DNA of 64,000 nt, taken from positions 80,850,402 to 80,914,401 of the forward strand of contig CM067371.1 in NCBI GenBank assembly GCA_034401795.1, read 5' to 3'. The notes beneath the pieces were generated by a model. It saw only the letters and a program-made list of their open reading frames with translations. It had not been told where the DNA came from and did no database searches. The position numbers and the translations under genes are program-made. Shown piece by piece: positions 46,152 to 58,640 of the stretch; positions within the stretch are counted from its first letter, which is position 1, and each line of letters begins with the position of its first letter. This DNA is from Chaetoderma sp. LZ-2023a (lineage: Eukaryota > Mollusca > Caudofoveata > Chaetodermatida > Chaetodermatidae).

Positions 46152-47468
46152 CATTCGACGAGCTATAACCGGTACTCGGGAACGTCGTCAGAACGAAGAT
46201 GACTATGTTGTATAGAATTATTATTATTACTGTTTACGGTTAAAAGGATGTCGGGGGTATCGTGACAGTAGATACTGTAACGAACTCGTAATGTTGTATA
46301 GTGTTATTATTGATAATGTTATTGAACCATTGAGAATGACAGGACAAAAACGATTGTCGCAGATGTGGACGGAGGAACTCATGCATCGATCGACAATAGT
46401 AACGTTTTGAGCTGTTGATAGTTCACAGCGAGTTAAACGACTGGTTGATGTACAGCAACCGGGCATTTAACTTCGGTTGTGGGGCGTATGTGGATTTCTG
46501 TATGACGGACTGATCATCCGGAGTACTAAAATCTAGACATATTGGGCCTTTAATGATAAAGCTAGCAGAATGGACGATCGATGCGCGAGGTCGGGTGATG
46601 TTACGTAGGAGGCCTAACGACAGTAGACGGAATAGCAACAGGTTACAGGGACAAAACAGAGTCTAGAAAACCGTATACATATTCGTCTAATATGTTAGAA
46701 TCCTTAGAGTAGGAACGTCATAGATATGTAATACTTGGCAAAGGTATGGGTCACGTAAGTGCTAAGCACTCCTTGACCTTTTGCACATGTCACTGTCTAG
46801 ACACCGATGAGTCACAGTCTAGACACGATCACGCCACCTTCTAGGTCAGAATAGGTCACTGGCGATGGGTCACAGAGGTTAGAGGAGCCTAGAATAATAC
46901 TCATCTTACTGATTGCATCAGCCGCATAACGGAAGTGAAATGACGTAGCACCTCATTAACATACTTCTAGAAGATTCTAGAAACTTGGGCCACAACCCAC
47001 CTTCTCGCATTTTACTATGGGATTTATTTCGTGACTTTTGTGACGAGAAGTGGATTGACTTGTAGCCAATAGAATGACTGGGAATCGTAGCCAGTTAGAA
47101 GAGAGTATTATTAACCAATAGATTAATTTAGTAGTTTTAGTGTTAACCAGTCAGCGACGGGCACGCAGTGCTATATAAGGAGCTGTGTGCTCGAGAAGTT
47201 TAAGTTTAGCTTTAGGTTAGCTTCAGTTTTGAACTAAGTGTTAAGTTAAGTCTTACTTCCGGAGAACTTTTCTTCGTTATATTTAGCCGTTTATTGTTTG
47301 TACATAGCGAGTTTGTAGTGAATAAATATCGCAATTCACCTCGCAAGTATACGTACTGTTGTCGTTTCATCTTCACGAGCTTCAACGTCTTCTCAACACG
47401 TTCCGCGTAAGGAGGAGCAACACCTCCCGAACCAAACCCAGGCTTATTTGTAGACCCCCAAATCTACA
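46152..47468 (+). repeat. 3' LTR region of the env-bearing Gypsy element
   Basis: Non-coding sequence after env holds promoter-like signals in LTR order: TATATAAG at 47172, and a polyadenylation-type AATAAA at 47320 followed by a GT-rich stretch. It ends near TTGTAGACCCCCAAATCTAC at about 47468, where satellite sequence begins. The left LTR edge is unclear; TGTAACGAACTCG at 46276 and TGTAATACTTGG at 46727 are candidates. No 5' LTR exists in the window for comparison. Confidence 0.5.
47172..47179 (+). promoter_or_regulatory. TATA-box-like element in LTR
   Basis: TATATAAG precedes GGAGCTGTGTGC and lies about 150 bp before an AATAAA, the usual U3-R order. Inferred from sequence only. Confidence 0.5.
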
Positions 47469-48510
47469 ACATGTAACTGCATAAAAAATTGACAAAACTG
47501 CTGAATCTCGAATTTGGTCTGCAATTTCTCATAACAAAGCAACGTATCAATTCTCACATGAATATCTTGAAAGAATGCGAAACAAAGTGTGGGAAAACTA
47601 ATATTTTTCGAAGGTCGCCATGACTCCATGAAAAATTGAGGAAAATGTCTGAAACCCGAACTTGCTCTGTAGCACCTTCTACTAACGCGATGTACAGATT
47701 TTCCCGTAAACATCTTGAAGTGTGAAAAAAGTGTGGAAAGCCGATATTTTTCGCATTTCTTAAGTCGAAAGGGGGCATACATGTAACTCCATTAAAAAAT
47801 TTACGCATACACCTGAAACTCGAACTTGATCTGTAACTTCTCATAACATTAAGCAATGTACCAATTCTCAGTTGAACACCTTGAAGGACTGTGAAAAGTG
47901 TGGAAAAGCAACTGCGACAGACGGACAGACAGATGGAGTGTAAACCTATAGTTCATGCCCCCCCCACCCCGCTTTTACCGGTATGGGACTACCAAGCATT
48001 CTGTAAGTATTGCAATATATGTCCCCTACCTGGTGATATAAATCTTTAGAGTGACAGTCAAAAATTACATTAAAAACTTAGAGAAACGGCTGAATCTTGA
48101 CCTTGCTCTGTGTACAATGTAGCTGCTTATACTAAAGCGATGTACAGATTTTCCATTGAATAGCCTTAGAGTGCGAAAAAGTGCAGAAACTGGGACATAA
48201 CTCAATCAAGAATAGGTGAAAATGTCTGAAACTCGAACTTGCTCCGCAACTCCTTAAATAGTACAGCAGTGTACCAATTTCCAGTAAAATATCTTGAAGG
48301 AGTCCGAAAGGAATCGTGGAAGACTGATAATTTTTGTATTTCATAAGTCGAAAAGGGGAATAACACCATAAAAATATTGACGACAATGTCTGAAACTCGA
48401 ACTTGCTCTGTACCTCCTTACAATAAAGCAATGTACAGATGGACGGATAGATGGACAGCAAATCTATAGTTAAACCCAACCCCCAACCCCGCTTTTACTG
48501 GTAGGGGACT
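47469..48510 (+). repeat. Second array of the ~160-bp satellite
   Basis: The same phrases as at 30330-31535 recur (CGAACTTGCTCTGTA, TTCTCATAACAAAGCAA). Repeat-end motifs TTTTACCGGTATGGGACTA (47970-47990) and TTTTACTGGTAGGGGACTAA (48492-48511) close two units; a second unit begins at 48015 with ATGTCCCCTACCTGGTGATA. Confidence 0.72.
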
Positions 48511-48631
48511 AATAACAACTGAGAGGTCTAAAACTTCTAGATTCTTCTTGAATTTTAAAATTTATATAAAAATTTATTTTTAGGAAAGGGTGCTTATTTT
48601 ACAAATGTACAACTATCTATCCATATCTATA

Positions 48632-48678
<47 letters not shown>

Positions 48679-48760
48679 CTGATAGATTGATAAGGCTTAG
48701 AGTGGTGTTACGGTGCAAGGGAGGCAACTCTATCGACTAGTTAGCACCCTTAAAACATGC

Positions 48761-48833
<73 letters not shown>

Positions 48834-48932
48834 CCAAGCATGTGAATAAAAGCCAGTCTCAGTATCCGCAATATTGTAGTCAAGTTGTTATTTTACATTG
48901 TGTCAGGTAGTAAACAATAAATAAACGCAAAT
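48511..48932 (+). repeat. Two AT microsatellites in a candidate LTR remnant
   Basis: (TA)n runs at 48634-48677 and 48763-48831. The latter starts TGTATATA. TTTTACATTGTGTCAGG at 48891 resembles an LTR end followed by a primer-binding region, just before a gag start. Confidence 0.5.
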
Positions 48933-49576
48933 ATGGACCAGTTAAAGCCTCCACATTCGTTGGCAAAGAAGGGCAATGTGTCTGAAAATTGGAAAAGGTG
49001 GAAACAAAGATTTGAACTACATGTATTCAAAGTCGCTTCTGGACTGAATGAAAAGTTGCAGCAAGTATAGTGTTCAGCTTTTCTACACATAATAGGTGAG
49101 GAAGCTTTGGATATATATATAACACTTCCGAGTTCGAAAATGAAGGTGATCGTGAAAAATTGGACGTTATTATGCGAAAGATTTCCTAATTACTGTAACA
49201 CTATGTAGGTAAAATATAACTTGGGAAAGACATAACTTTTACACACAGAACCAAAGTTCTGTGGAAACAATTGACCAATATGTGACGGACCTTTGAACCA
49301 AATCCAGCGGCTGAATTTGGACAGCTTTGTGACACATTAATACATGATCGGATTGTTTGCGGAATATTGGATAATAAATCTGTGCATACATGTACATGTA
49401 CAATGTAGTCTGCTCAAATCCGGAAAAAGTGTAATACCAGTATAGAAAGTACAGTGGTAAATCAAGACCAAATCATGGATTTACTCAGAAACAATCAGGT
49501 CAGTGCATAAGTGCCCAGCATATGGAAAAACTAGTTTGTATTGTAATCGAAAAAAACATTTCGCTAAACGATGTTT
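48933..49576 (+). pseudogene. gag: Gag remnant of another Gypsy lineage
   Basis: The ATG at 48933 opens MDQLKPPHSLAKKGNVSENW and KRWKQRFELHVF, typical of the gag start of K02A2.6-like Gypsy elements, but an in-frame stop follows about 46 codons in. Pieces in other frames continue (HIIGEEALDIY, EGDREKLDVIM, ETIDQYVTDL, GTLCDTLIHDRIVCGILDN). Interrupted at about 49577 by a P1 palindromic element. Confidence 0.6.
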
Positions 49577-49950
49577 CTCTAGGATGGACCTTTCAATTTT
49601 TAGCTATGCCCCGCCCATCAGTAGCTAAGCTCCACCCACACATCACCGTGTTGGGATTGATCGATCCCCGAATGCCCTAGCTATCAATTTCCTGAAAACT
49701 ATACAGGGAAGCTGTTGAATATTTTGTAACTAATTTGACAGGGTGCTGTTGCTGCCTATGGCAGCAATGGCGCCCAGTCAAATTAGTTTCAAAATATTCA
49801 ACAAAATATTTATTAAATAGTAAAAGCAAACAATTTGTACAACAATGCATAGACCGTCTTCAAATATGCGTTCGTGATGTACTTATCAACGTCATTCATT
49901 ATGATGTCATTCTGCATATCACACATTTCATTATGACGTCATATGATGGG
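49577..49950 (+). mobile_element. P1 palindromic element inserted in the Gypsy remnant
   Basis: Leader TATGCCCCGCCCATCAGTAG, hairpin at 49709-49803 (CTGTTGAATATTTTGTAACT with TGCCTATGGCAGCA in the centre), then GTACAACAATGCATAG and a TTATGACGTCATATGATGGG tail. It is about 370 bp, like the copy at 34285. It separates gag from protease/integrase remnants. Confidence 0.65.
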
Positions 49951-50745
49951 TGGGTACTCTGGAAAGGTGAATTAAGCACACACCAGAGAAATGTACATGG
50001 ATTAACTGAAAGTATGGATTCTGGAGAAAATGTGTTAAACACAATTTTCATTGGAACCGTGGAAAACGAAAATTCTGATAAACAAACAGAATGGAGCGTA
50101 CACTTAAAAGTGAACAATGTTATTGAAAAGTTCAAAATTGACACGACGTCTGAACATAGACATTATGATGACGAATTAAATGTCAATATCATAAGCATAT
50201 TGCCTGTTTCGCAAGACAAATTGGTATAAATAAAACACGAAACTGACGCAGACAATGTCTTAACAAAACTGAAAAAATTGTTCTTAATGGGTGGCCTACC
50301 CATAGAAATGAAACTGAACCAGAAGTCAGAGAATATTGGAATTATCGAGAAGAAATATCTGTCTATGACGATTTGCTAATTAAATCAGAAAGGCTCATTA
50401 TTCCAAATGCTATGAGAGCTGAAATGTTGAATCAAATACACAGCGCTCATATGCTCATAGAAAAATGCAAGTCAGGCAAGGGATGTGGTGTTTTGGCCAT
50501 GGATGAATTCCAATATTGAAGAAATGGTTTCAAGATGCGCTATTTGCAATGAATATAGAAATAAAAATGCCAAAGAATCACAACTTCCTCATGAAATCCC
50601 AGACAGACAGGTCAAAGGTAAATGCTGCTTTGTTTGAATTTAATTCTGAATAGACCTCATTATTGTTGATTATTATTCAGGATTCTATGAAGTTGCACAA
50701 TTGCGAACCACCAAATCTTATGAAATAATCAGGGCTGGGGTCAAT
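49951..50745 (+). pseudogene. pol: Protease/integrase remnant with large internal deletion
   Basis: The open frame to 50229 first encodes the region before a retropepsin (WSVHLKVNNVIEKFKIDTTS) and then, without RT or RNase H, the linker that normally precedes integrase (YDDELNVNIISILPVSQDKL). Integrase zinc-finger pieces follow in shifting frames: NGWPTHRNETEPEVREYW, IIPNAMRAEMLNQIHSAH and a later ISRCAICNEYRNKN. The catalytic core is only partly preserved. The deletion joins protease and linker at about 50160. Ends near 50745. Confidence 0.6.
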
Positions 50746-50761
50746 TCCTAATGAAAGGAAT

Positions 50762-51656
50762 TGTAGCGCGGATCGGCCGGACGGGTACGGACCGTCCCAG
50801 CTCAGCTGGGTACGGGACGACCGCTCCTGGTGCATTCCAAGCACGCACCCCTACCAGTGGGTAGGATTGTACGAGTGTATAGAGCCATATGAGAGAGGTT
50901 TTCTATAAAACGGCTAAGTCCGTGAGATCGCGTAGCACGCATGCGCACGCGTCAGAGCTTCCCTGACAACATGTGTCAGCTTTGGGAGAGAATGCGTACT
51001 TAAAGTGTACCGAGTTGGTGCACATGATTTCTTTAAATCACTCCATTCTCATCGTTCTTGGTACCACTCAGGACTGAAATGAGATGAGGATTTCAAAACT
51101 GTTTACCTTTTTAAAATCGGACCAGAAATGGCCGAGTTATCCATAACTCGGATAAGTCAAGCTCATTGAAATTATTTTCAAAATATTACTGGGACGTCGT
51201 AATCACGTTTATGTATTAAATGAATGGGGAATGCACCTATCACGTGATATCATCATCACCCCTTCTAGCTGCACGCTGATTGGCTACAGATCGCCAGCTG
51301 ATTGGCTGGGCGTCCTGCCTCTGACGTCACGAGTAGTATAAAAGGAGCGAAAAATCAAGAATCGAGACCACACTTCGGCGAGAGACAGCTAGTGGAAGGT
51401 TGTTGGACAAGTACAGTGATAGATGTGGGCAATTGCTTACTGACTGTGGTACCCTACACCGCAGCAGTGCCTTTCGGAATTCAGTTCTCCTGCGCCGGTC
51501 AGCAATCGACATCCGCAAGTTTTTGTAAGCCCTCGGACGGCCATCCGGGGGCAACTAAATAAATAGAAGAGACTACCTCACTACCAACACCTCAAGAGGA
51601 GCCTTCCTGCAGATGGGCCTCGCGGCCCAGATATAATCTCTATGACATGTAGAACA
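50762..51656 (+). repeat. Candidate 5' LTR of the second Gypsy element
   Basis: It begins TGTAGCGCGGATCGGCC and ends AGAACA, followed by AG and TGGTGATTCTTGGTGG, a plausible primer-binding site. It holds TGACGTCA at 51322, TATAAAA at 51337 and an AATAAA at 51559. No second copy is visible in the window, so the assignment is inference. Confidence 0.45.
51337..51343 (+). promoter_or_regulatory. TATA box in candidate LTR
   Basis: TATAAAA, 15 bp after a perfect TGACGTCA (CRE-like) octamer; AATAAA follows about 220 bp later. Confidence 0.5.
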
Positions 51657-53916
51657 AGTGGTGATTCTTGGTGGATAATTCGTCAGATCTTCCGGACCAC
51701 GCTGAAAAGTGGTATTCAAACTTCCGCGCAGCATGTCGTGTGATTAATTAACTATTAGGCCACAGTCTGGTGGGGCTCTGCCTGGTACACCGCAAGAGCT
51801 ATGTGATGTATCATATACGGTGTACCCAGTTATGTACATGCAATGTTTAATTACACCTGTATCCCTCTCTGTTACGGCCAATTTTCAAACTACCGTCATC
51901 GGACGGACACTTTTTAACTTACTGTTTAAATTAATATATTAGTTATTATGACTATCTAGTGGACATCCATCTACAGTCGCTTGTCTTCACCGTCTTGAGA
52001 GTGAGCCACATCAACAGTTCACCTGCGGAAATTTCGCAGCAACTTCAGAATCGTGCCACCTCGTGTTACTCATCTGTAACGCAGCCTCTACAGTGATTAA
52101 TGGACTCTTTCCGTACCGATGACCAATAGGTACTCAAGTAGCTATACTATTGTACTATTATATATATTCATTCATTCCGTATTAGGTTCTGATGACTAAT
52201 AGGTACCTACCCGGTCGTCTGAGACCGCATTTTATAATTTCTATCTTTTTACTCTATATATTATCCTTATTTTTTGTGCTTACAACTAACGAGCACTGCA
52301 AGGTCCTATGACCTGAAATACTGTTAGCACTGTGATAGTTAGTTACGTATATGGCAAGCAGCCATCCTAGTTATCTTGTTTTGATGATATAAAAACTCTA
52401 GGACGCAGTACGTTAGGCTATAGTACACAGCAACATTATATCCGCATCACTTTTCTCCAAGCATCAATTTTACACTGAGGTCACTATTCATGCTCACATT
52501 GCTCGAGCCTGACATGTGATAGACTAAACCTGGCTATTCTAGCTCGTTAGGGACAATCTCTCCATAAGAGACATTTGTGTACGCCTCTTTTCTGGCTGTA
52601 GCGGATATGTAACACCGCACACCGGCTGGATTGTGTAAAATTGGCCAAAAACCTTAGGGCTTCTTATTATATTGAGGGATTGTCTCTTTCTACGCTTCTC
52701 CAGCTGCAAGGCTTAATAATTGTCTGGAACTCCCATCGACACATTGACATGATCCGGCTCTGGGAAACTATTGGGGTTTTCGAGCGGTGAAGACCAGTGT
52801 CGACTTTGCATACATCCCCCTCTGTATCTTCGGATACCAGTTAGCGTAGATAACCCCGCCAAAGAAGGAAGCACTGCGAAAAGATATAAATATTATGTAA
52901 AACCGGCCTGCAGTGCATCTCTGGGCATTCTGAAACTTAAACCTAACGACAGGCAAATGTTAGTTCCTCGACACATGGGTGACGGATAGGACGCAGATCT
53001 CCATCTAACTCTGTACTGTGACTGGGTGCCAACAGTCAACCACCCTCTCACGGGAAGGTCACTGGTGACGGCTATCTGTCGCTTACTCCCCGCCATAAAA
53101 TACTTATGCGCTTTCTAAATTGCTTATGCGAATGGTAGCTTGTCCTAGTGATGTTATGTGGTTGCAGGGTTATATGTAACCGGATCGTTATGTGATTCTG
53201 AAACTGTCACTCCATAACATGTCCGCACGCTGCCTTTCTGAGGGAGATGCTATATAGGGTAACCTTCGGGAAACCAGGCTTCTTTGCCAGTTAGACTCAT
53301 GTGTCAAAAGATAGGTAGGAATCCCTGCCACTTGCGGCCAAAGCTTGGAAAAGCGAATCTAACAACTAAATGGTAGGTTAGAATTTAGCAGAAGGCCCGC
53401 ATAAATAAAGTGGCAACTACCAATGTAGTATCTTTAAACCTACATAAGATGACGGCCTTTGAATTCTTCGGAAATCATCCGCCCCATCTTCACGTAATAC
53501 AGCGTGCATCACATTAATTATAATTTCACTAGGTTGACACACACTACACGCTTTTGTTTGAACAAGAGAATGGCCCTTTTTGCCAGCTCCCTTCCTCTGC
53601 TTCGGCGTTGAAGGCATTTTCCTGTGATGGCGGCCCGTGCGAGGGACTCCTCGCCCAACAATAATATTTTTGTTAGGGGTATAATGGTTTATATTAAACT
53701 ATATAACTAGTCTCGTTAGGACACTCCCTTGCAGGGATACATGTACCTCACGGATATATATGGATCGGTGAGGTACCTCTGACGAGCCCACGTAAACAAG
53801 ACACCCACTTTGTTCTATGTACTGTATATTTTCTCTCGTCTACTTGCCAACGAGTACCATTGTTTGCAGTGTTTATATTTTGATTACTTGTCATGTCCAG
53901 ACTCTTAAATTAAGTT
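51657..53916. other. Leader or unassigned sequence before gag
   Basis: Non-repetitive within the window, with no recognisable protein. Near 52120-52215 the phrase CCGATGACCAATAGGTAC recurs as TCTGATGACTAATAGGTACC, a weak duplication. Open frames at 52771 (plus) and 53417-53617 (minus) show no recognisable motif. Confidence 0.4.
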
Positions 53917-55940
53917 ATGGACCATCATACTGGTGATACCAATAGTTGGGATGAGACCGTGAGGGTCAATCTCAGTGGCAATGGTTGCACGGCCTCACTG
54001 GAACGTTATCGTTCCACCGGCTCTAGAAGCCAGCCTTTGTACTTTTCGGCGAGTCGCGATACAGCATCCATAACCCCAAGAACCGTAGCTAACCAGCCCT
54101 CCCGTGCATCCTGCACATGCGGTGTAATGGAGTGGAGCAGCATAACGGACCAGCGTGTACCCCCCGCGAGCTACAAGCTTAAGTGGCACCCGATGTGGGA
54201 CTCGAGCGATAAGCGAACCCAGACCAACACTCAACACACATGCGTTACAGTCTCCTTCATCAGACAGTCAGCACTCCCTGGATTTGGAAGTAGCATCATA
54301 TGATGGAAGGACTGCATGTGTGCTCATCGACCATGCTAGAACTTTCCCCGGTGCGGAACAACCGGCACCGTTTTTCCACGAGTATTCGCCGATCAGCGAG
54401 GGGACATTCCGCGATGCCACACAGGCGGATACTCAAAACATGACATTGTCAGATATCCGCGATAGGCACCCAACACCTTTGCCGGATCGCGGTCGACCAT
54501 GACAAAGACCCCTACAGGGGCATAATAATACTTCACGACCATTATGTTCACCAACGTCATCACAGGGTGACCAATGGCCTGCACGCCATGCGCCATGTCC
54601 CGCATCCAATACAAACGTCATCGCCGTACTATCCTTCAGTACCACGATACGAATCGAGAGATGCGGCACCTCCCTACGACAATATTCCAGAAGAACTACA
54701 TCACACGGCACACACCAACCCCGTCAGTCTCCTGGACTGCCTCCGTACGTAGGAACGTCCATCACAACAGCCGATAGAACATCCGCAGCATCTTCACAAT
54801 ACGCCTCCACCAGTCTATAGACCAACACCCGTCTATGGACTCGCATTGGGGCGGTATTCGGCGGAACCAACATATTGCGCTCAACACTATCGTCGGAAAT
54901 CACCATCATGGATGCGGCATCAGCGGGAACTACAATGTACCACCAACACTGCTACCAACACGCAGGCCAGCATCCACGTTTATGCCATTCTCCCCTGCAC
55001 CACCACCTGGATTCGCTCCTATAACACCATATCATGGGCATGGCCGGATCATTCTACCTCCAGAATTTTGTGGGGAAAATGATTGGGCTAATTATAAGTG
55101 CCAATTTGAAATTATTAGTCGTACAAACCGGTGGACGGATCAGCAAATGGGAGAGTATCTGGCCACCAAACTGTCGGGAAAAGCTCTACAAGTTCTGGCA
55201 GATTTGGGATCAGACAACGCCAACATACACGGAATTGGAAAGCGCGTTGTCGGAAAGATTTGGGGACACGGCCCTTGGTGAAACGAGTCGTCTTCAGCTC
55301 AAAAACTTGCCTAGATGAGCTGGGGAGACCGTACCGGAATTAGCTAGTCGAATTCGGCGACTAGTTACGCGCGCCTACCCCAGCACGAATCGCGAGGGAG
55401 TCACGAATCTACATCTAGACACCTTCATTGACGCATTGAGTAGAGAACCCGCCCTCAAAGGAAAAGCTATTCCTCATAGAACACGGTAGCCTTCCGTCAT
55501 TAACAGTGACTGCGGTCCGGATCGAGAATTTCTTGGAGCGGGAGAAAGCAAATCGCCGCCAATTGCATCCAATTAATGAAGTGAATGATGCAAACCTCCT
55601 AATCACCGCCGACAACACTTCTGCATCTGCATCCACATCAGCAACCGACCCGCACACCACACAAGTACAACAGCCCACCAGTCAAAAATACCCGCGCCTA
55701 GAGGAAGAGGGCGTGGCCATTCCCATCTGGGAGGCCACAACAACGCCCCAGGACGCGGGAACAAGCACAATAACAACAGCCGACAAAACATGCACGATAG
55801 GTTAGAAGAGATAATGAAACAGATCTCCGCACTCTCTAACTTAGTCACCACACTCAGCACCACCGTCGCCACCCAATTGACAATACGACCAGCAACAAAT
55901 ATGGTAACGCCTACACAGCCACCAAACACATATTTTGGAT
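53917..55940 (+). pseudogene. gag: Decayed gag of the second Gypsy element
   Basis: Coding similarity is spread over several frames. A Pro/Thr/Arg-rich stretch (about 53917-55030) precedes a capsid-like segment with FCGENDWANYKCQFEIISRT and YLATKLSGKALQVLADLG (55063-55210), then ESALSERFGDTALGE (another frame, 55235-55300), ETVPELASRIRRLVTRAYP (about 55325-55380) and EREKANRRQLHPINEVNDA (55530-55590). At least three frame changes are needed, and single stops occur. The trailing GCG and Gln/Thr-rich part may be a ruined zinc-knuckle region. Function is lost. Confidence 0.7.
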
Positions 55941-56452
55941 GTGGTCAGCCCTCCATCTACAACTCCTACCGCTGACCGACGTACACCGCAACCTGAGACC
56001 ATGTTAAACTAGAATGGACACCGATTATAGTCACTTCGGTGCCCAGTCTCACAACCCGGCTCAACTGCGGCCTCAGGACAACGTCAGGTGGCCACCACTA
56101 CGAATCACACTTCCACGACAGTACGCAATCATACACACACAGCTTCAAATATGTCGGTACCAACGATGCACACAGCATCTACGGCACCGACATCTCCCTC
56201 GGCGAGAGGTTGTGACCCCGCAACGTCCGTCGCTCACAAACTTACTTTCCTATGTAAAACGAATGATCGTGGACACCACCAATAACGATCATATAGCAGT
56301 TCGTGTATCCAATGGCACAGCGGACTCAATAACACTAGTACTTGGAGTGCGTTGTGGCCATCTGGTGGATGTGATATCATTGGAGACACCCCCTACCGCA
56401 CCTACACCAGCAACAATTTACAAGAACATCTGAATAACATACGTATATTTGC
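55941..56452 (+). pseudogene. Degenerate protease-region spacer
   Basis: Between gag and RT the expected protease is not recognisable; frames break often. A VDTTNNDHIAVRVSNGT-like fragment near 56265 may be what remains. Confidence 0.3.
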
Positions 56453-57159
56453 GTGCCAGTTAGATTGGTGCAATCTCATAAACGTGACATACGGAAACTA
56501 TTATATAAGTATCGTGAAAGCTTCTCGGCCGGAGACATGGATCTGGGAGAAACTCATCTCGTGCGACACTCCATCGACACCGGAAGCAACCGACCCGTTC
56601 GACATCCCATACAATGTCTTCCCATTCACAAGGCACATCAACAAGTGAACGACATGTTGCGGACAGGCATTATAGAGCCTTTAGCATCCCCCTGGGCCAG
56701 TCCCATTGTACTAGCAGGAAAAATGGACGGATCTTTGCGGTTTTGTATAGACTATCGCCGCCATAATGATCTAAGTGTCAAAGACGCATATCCGTTACCC
56801 AGGATAGATCAGGCCTTAGATTCCTTGTCCGGAGACAAGTGGTTTTGTACCCTTGACTTGGCTAGTGGGTACTGGCAGGTGGCCATAGGGAGAAGACGGC
56901 GTTTGTCTGTAGAGATGGTCTTTTCCAATTCCGCAAGATGCCTTACGGCTTGGGCAATGCTCCTGGAATGTTCGAGCCTCTCATTGAGCGGGTATTAACT
57001 ACCCTGCAATGGGAAATCTGTCTCTGTTACATCGACGATGTAATCACCTTTGGCTCTTCATTTGAGCAGACTCTATCCAACTTGGATAAGGTCTTAATGC
57101 GGTTTCATACCGCTAACCTCAAGCTCAAACCCAAGAAGTGTCATCTTTTCAGATAGAGC
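56453..57159 (+). pseudogene. pol: Reverse transcriptase of the second Gypsy element
   Basis: Frame one covers 56453-56895: the pre-RT segment, ASPWASPIVLAGKMDG, RFCIDYRRHNDLSVKDAYPL and FCTLDLASGYWQVAI with the first catalytic aspartate. The frame then shifts near 56890-56935 to PYGLGNAPGMFEPLIERVLT and CYIDDV (57028), retaining the catalytic YIDD box. It ends with KLKPKKCHLF and a stop at 57156. The core is still recognisable but cannot be translated as one protein. Confidence 0.9.
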
Positions 57160-57870
57160 GTCGAGTTCTTGGAACACGTCATATTCAGCAATGGAGTAGC
57201 TACTCAACCTTCCAAAACTAAAGCAGTAGCAGAGTGGCAAACCCCCACCACGGTCACGGATATCCGGAGTTTCCTTGGTCTCTGCCAGCACTATCGTCGA
57301 TACATCCGTCACTTTAGTGAGATTGCATCACCATTATTCAGGATCACCGAAAAGGATCGCCCATTCGAGTGGACGAGTGAGTGTGAAGATCCCTTCAGGG
57401 CGCTGAAGGAACATTTGACAGCCGCACCAATTCTTGCTCATCCTAACACTAACATAGATTTCATCTTAGACACTGATACATCAGTTTATGCCATAGGTGC
57501 AGTTCTAACTCAGGTCACAGAAGATGGAACAGAGCAGGTACTGGGTTATGGTTCGCGTAGTCTGAACAAAACAGAGAAACGTTACGCAACCACTAAGAGG
57601 GAATTGTTAGCTGCAGTGTATTTTGTCAAATATTACAAACGCTTTCTGTACGGGCGCCCATTTACCCTACATACTAACCACGCCCCACTACGCTGGCTCA
57701 GAAACCTAAAAAATCCGGAGGGCCAGGTAGCGAGGTGGCAGGAATCCTTCAGGCCTTTAACTTCAATGGTGTTCATACACCCGGCAAACTGCATGGAAAT
57801 GCCGATGGCTTGAGCAGAATCAGGCTCGAGGATGAACAAGAAGTGGCCACCACCGTGGCACATACAACAC
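57160..57870 (+). pseudogene. pol: RT connection and RNase H of the second Gypsy element
   Basis: An open frame from the stop at 57156 to 57813 reads through VEFLEHVIFSNGVATQPSKT, SFLGLCQHYRRYIRHFSEIA and the RNase H domain: ILDTDTSVYAIGAVLTQV (first Asp kept, the usual Ala replaced by Thr), KRELLAAV and HTNHAPLRWL, where the conserved catalytic Asp of the TDH box has become Asn. After 57750 the frame shifts and the final GNADGLSRI-like box is in another frame. The lost catalytic residue argues against activity. Confidence 0.88.
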
Positions 57871-58053
57871 AGCCATCTCCCGTTTTCCCCAAATTGCGGT
57901 GCGCAGAGTGAGATTCGGAGACAGTCACTCACGAATGAGCAACACGTGCAAACACGAAACATACGCATGGATCCATGAGGGGGTACGTCATCCTAACGAA
58001 TCTGTTACCCCATTTTCCGCGCTGGCTAAATATTACTATCAAAGATTTGGAGA

Positions 58054-58640
58054 ATGCCATATATACAAGGTGGCATCCTCTACATTAATAACCGGATAGT
58101 GATTCCTGAGCGTCATCGTGTGATCATCCTTCAACAACTACATGACAGCGCTGGACATTTAGCCGTCGAGTGTACAGCGGATCGCATCAAACAGAGATTC
58201 CACTGGATCGAGATACGCGATAGTGTGAAGGCATGGATCGCCAAATGCGTCCCCTGCCAAAGACGCACTGTTGGCCAGCACCATTACGCACCACTACAAG
58301 TTAAAATTGTTGGTGCACCGTTGGAGCGAGTGGCTATTGATGTGCTCGGACCTTTGAATATGATGGATGAAGGAAACAAGTACATCCTCATATTGCAAGA
58401 TTACTTTACAAAGTGGATAGAAGCATTTGCTTTGCCGGACCAAGAGGCATCCACAGTAGCGGAGGTCCTCACTAGCAGTGTTCTGCCGCTTCGGTATGCC
58501 CTATGAATTGCACTCCGACCAAGGAAGTAATTTTGAGAGCCGGCTGATCTCCGATCTCTGAAAATTGTTTCATATAGTCAAAACACGCACGACGCCCTAT
58601 CATCTGCGGAGCGACCGAGAGAGATAGGCTCCTCGAGGGG
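58054..58640 (+). pseudogene. pol: Integrase N-terminal and core part
   Basis: The open frame 58054-58506 has the HHCC zinc finger (LHDSAGHLAVE and AKCVPCQRR) and the start of the core (AIDVLGPLNMMDEGNKYIL), with the first catalytic Asp. A shift follows, and the second Asp box (SDQGSNFESRL) is at about 58509-58545. A stop and decay follow around 58560-58640. Confidence 0.85.

Noticed and set aside
53417..53617. 66-codon minus-strand frame with a basic N-terminus
   Set aside because: No recognisable domain and no supporting context; too short to call.
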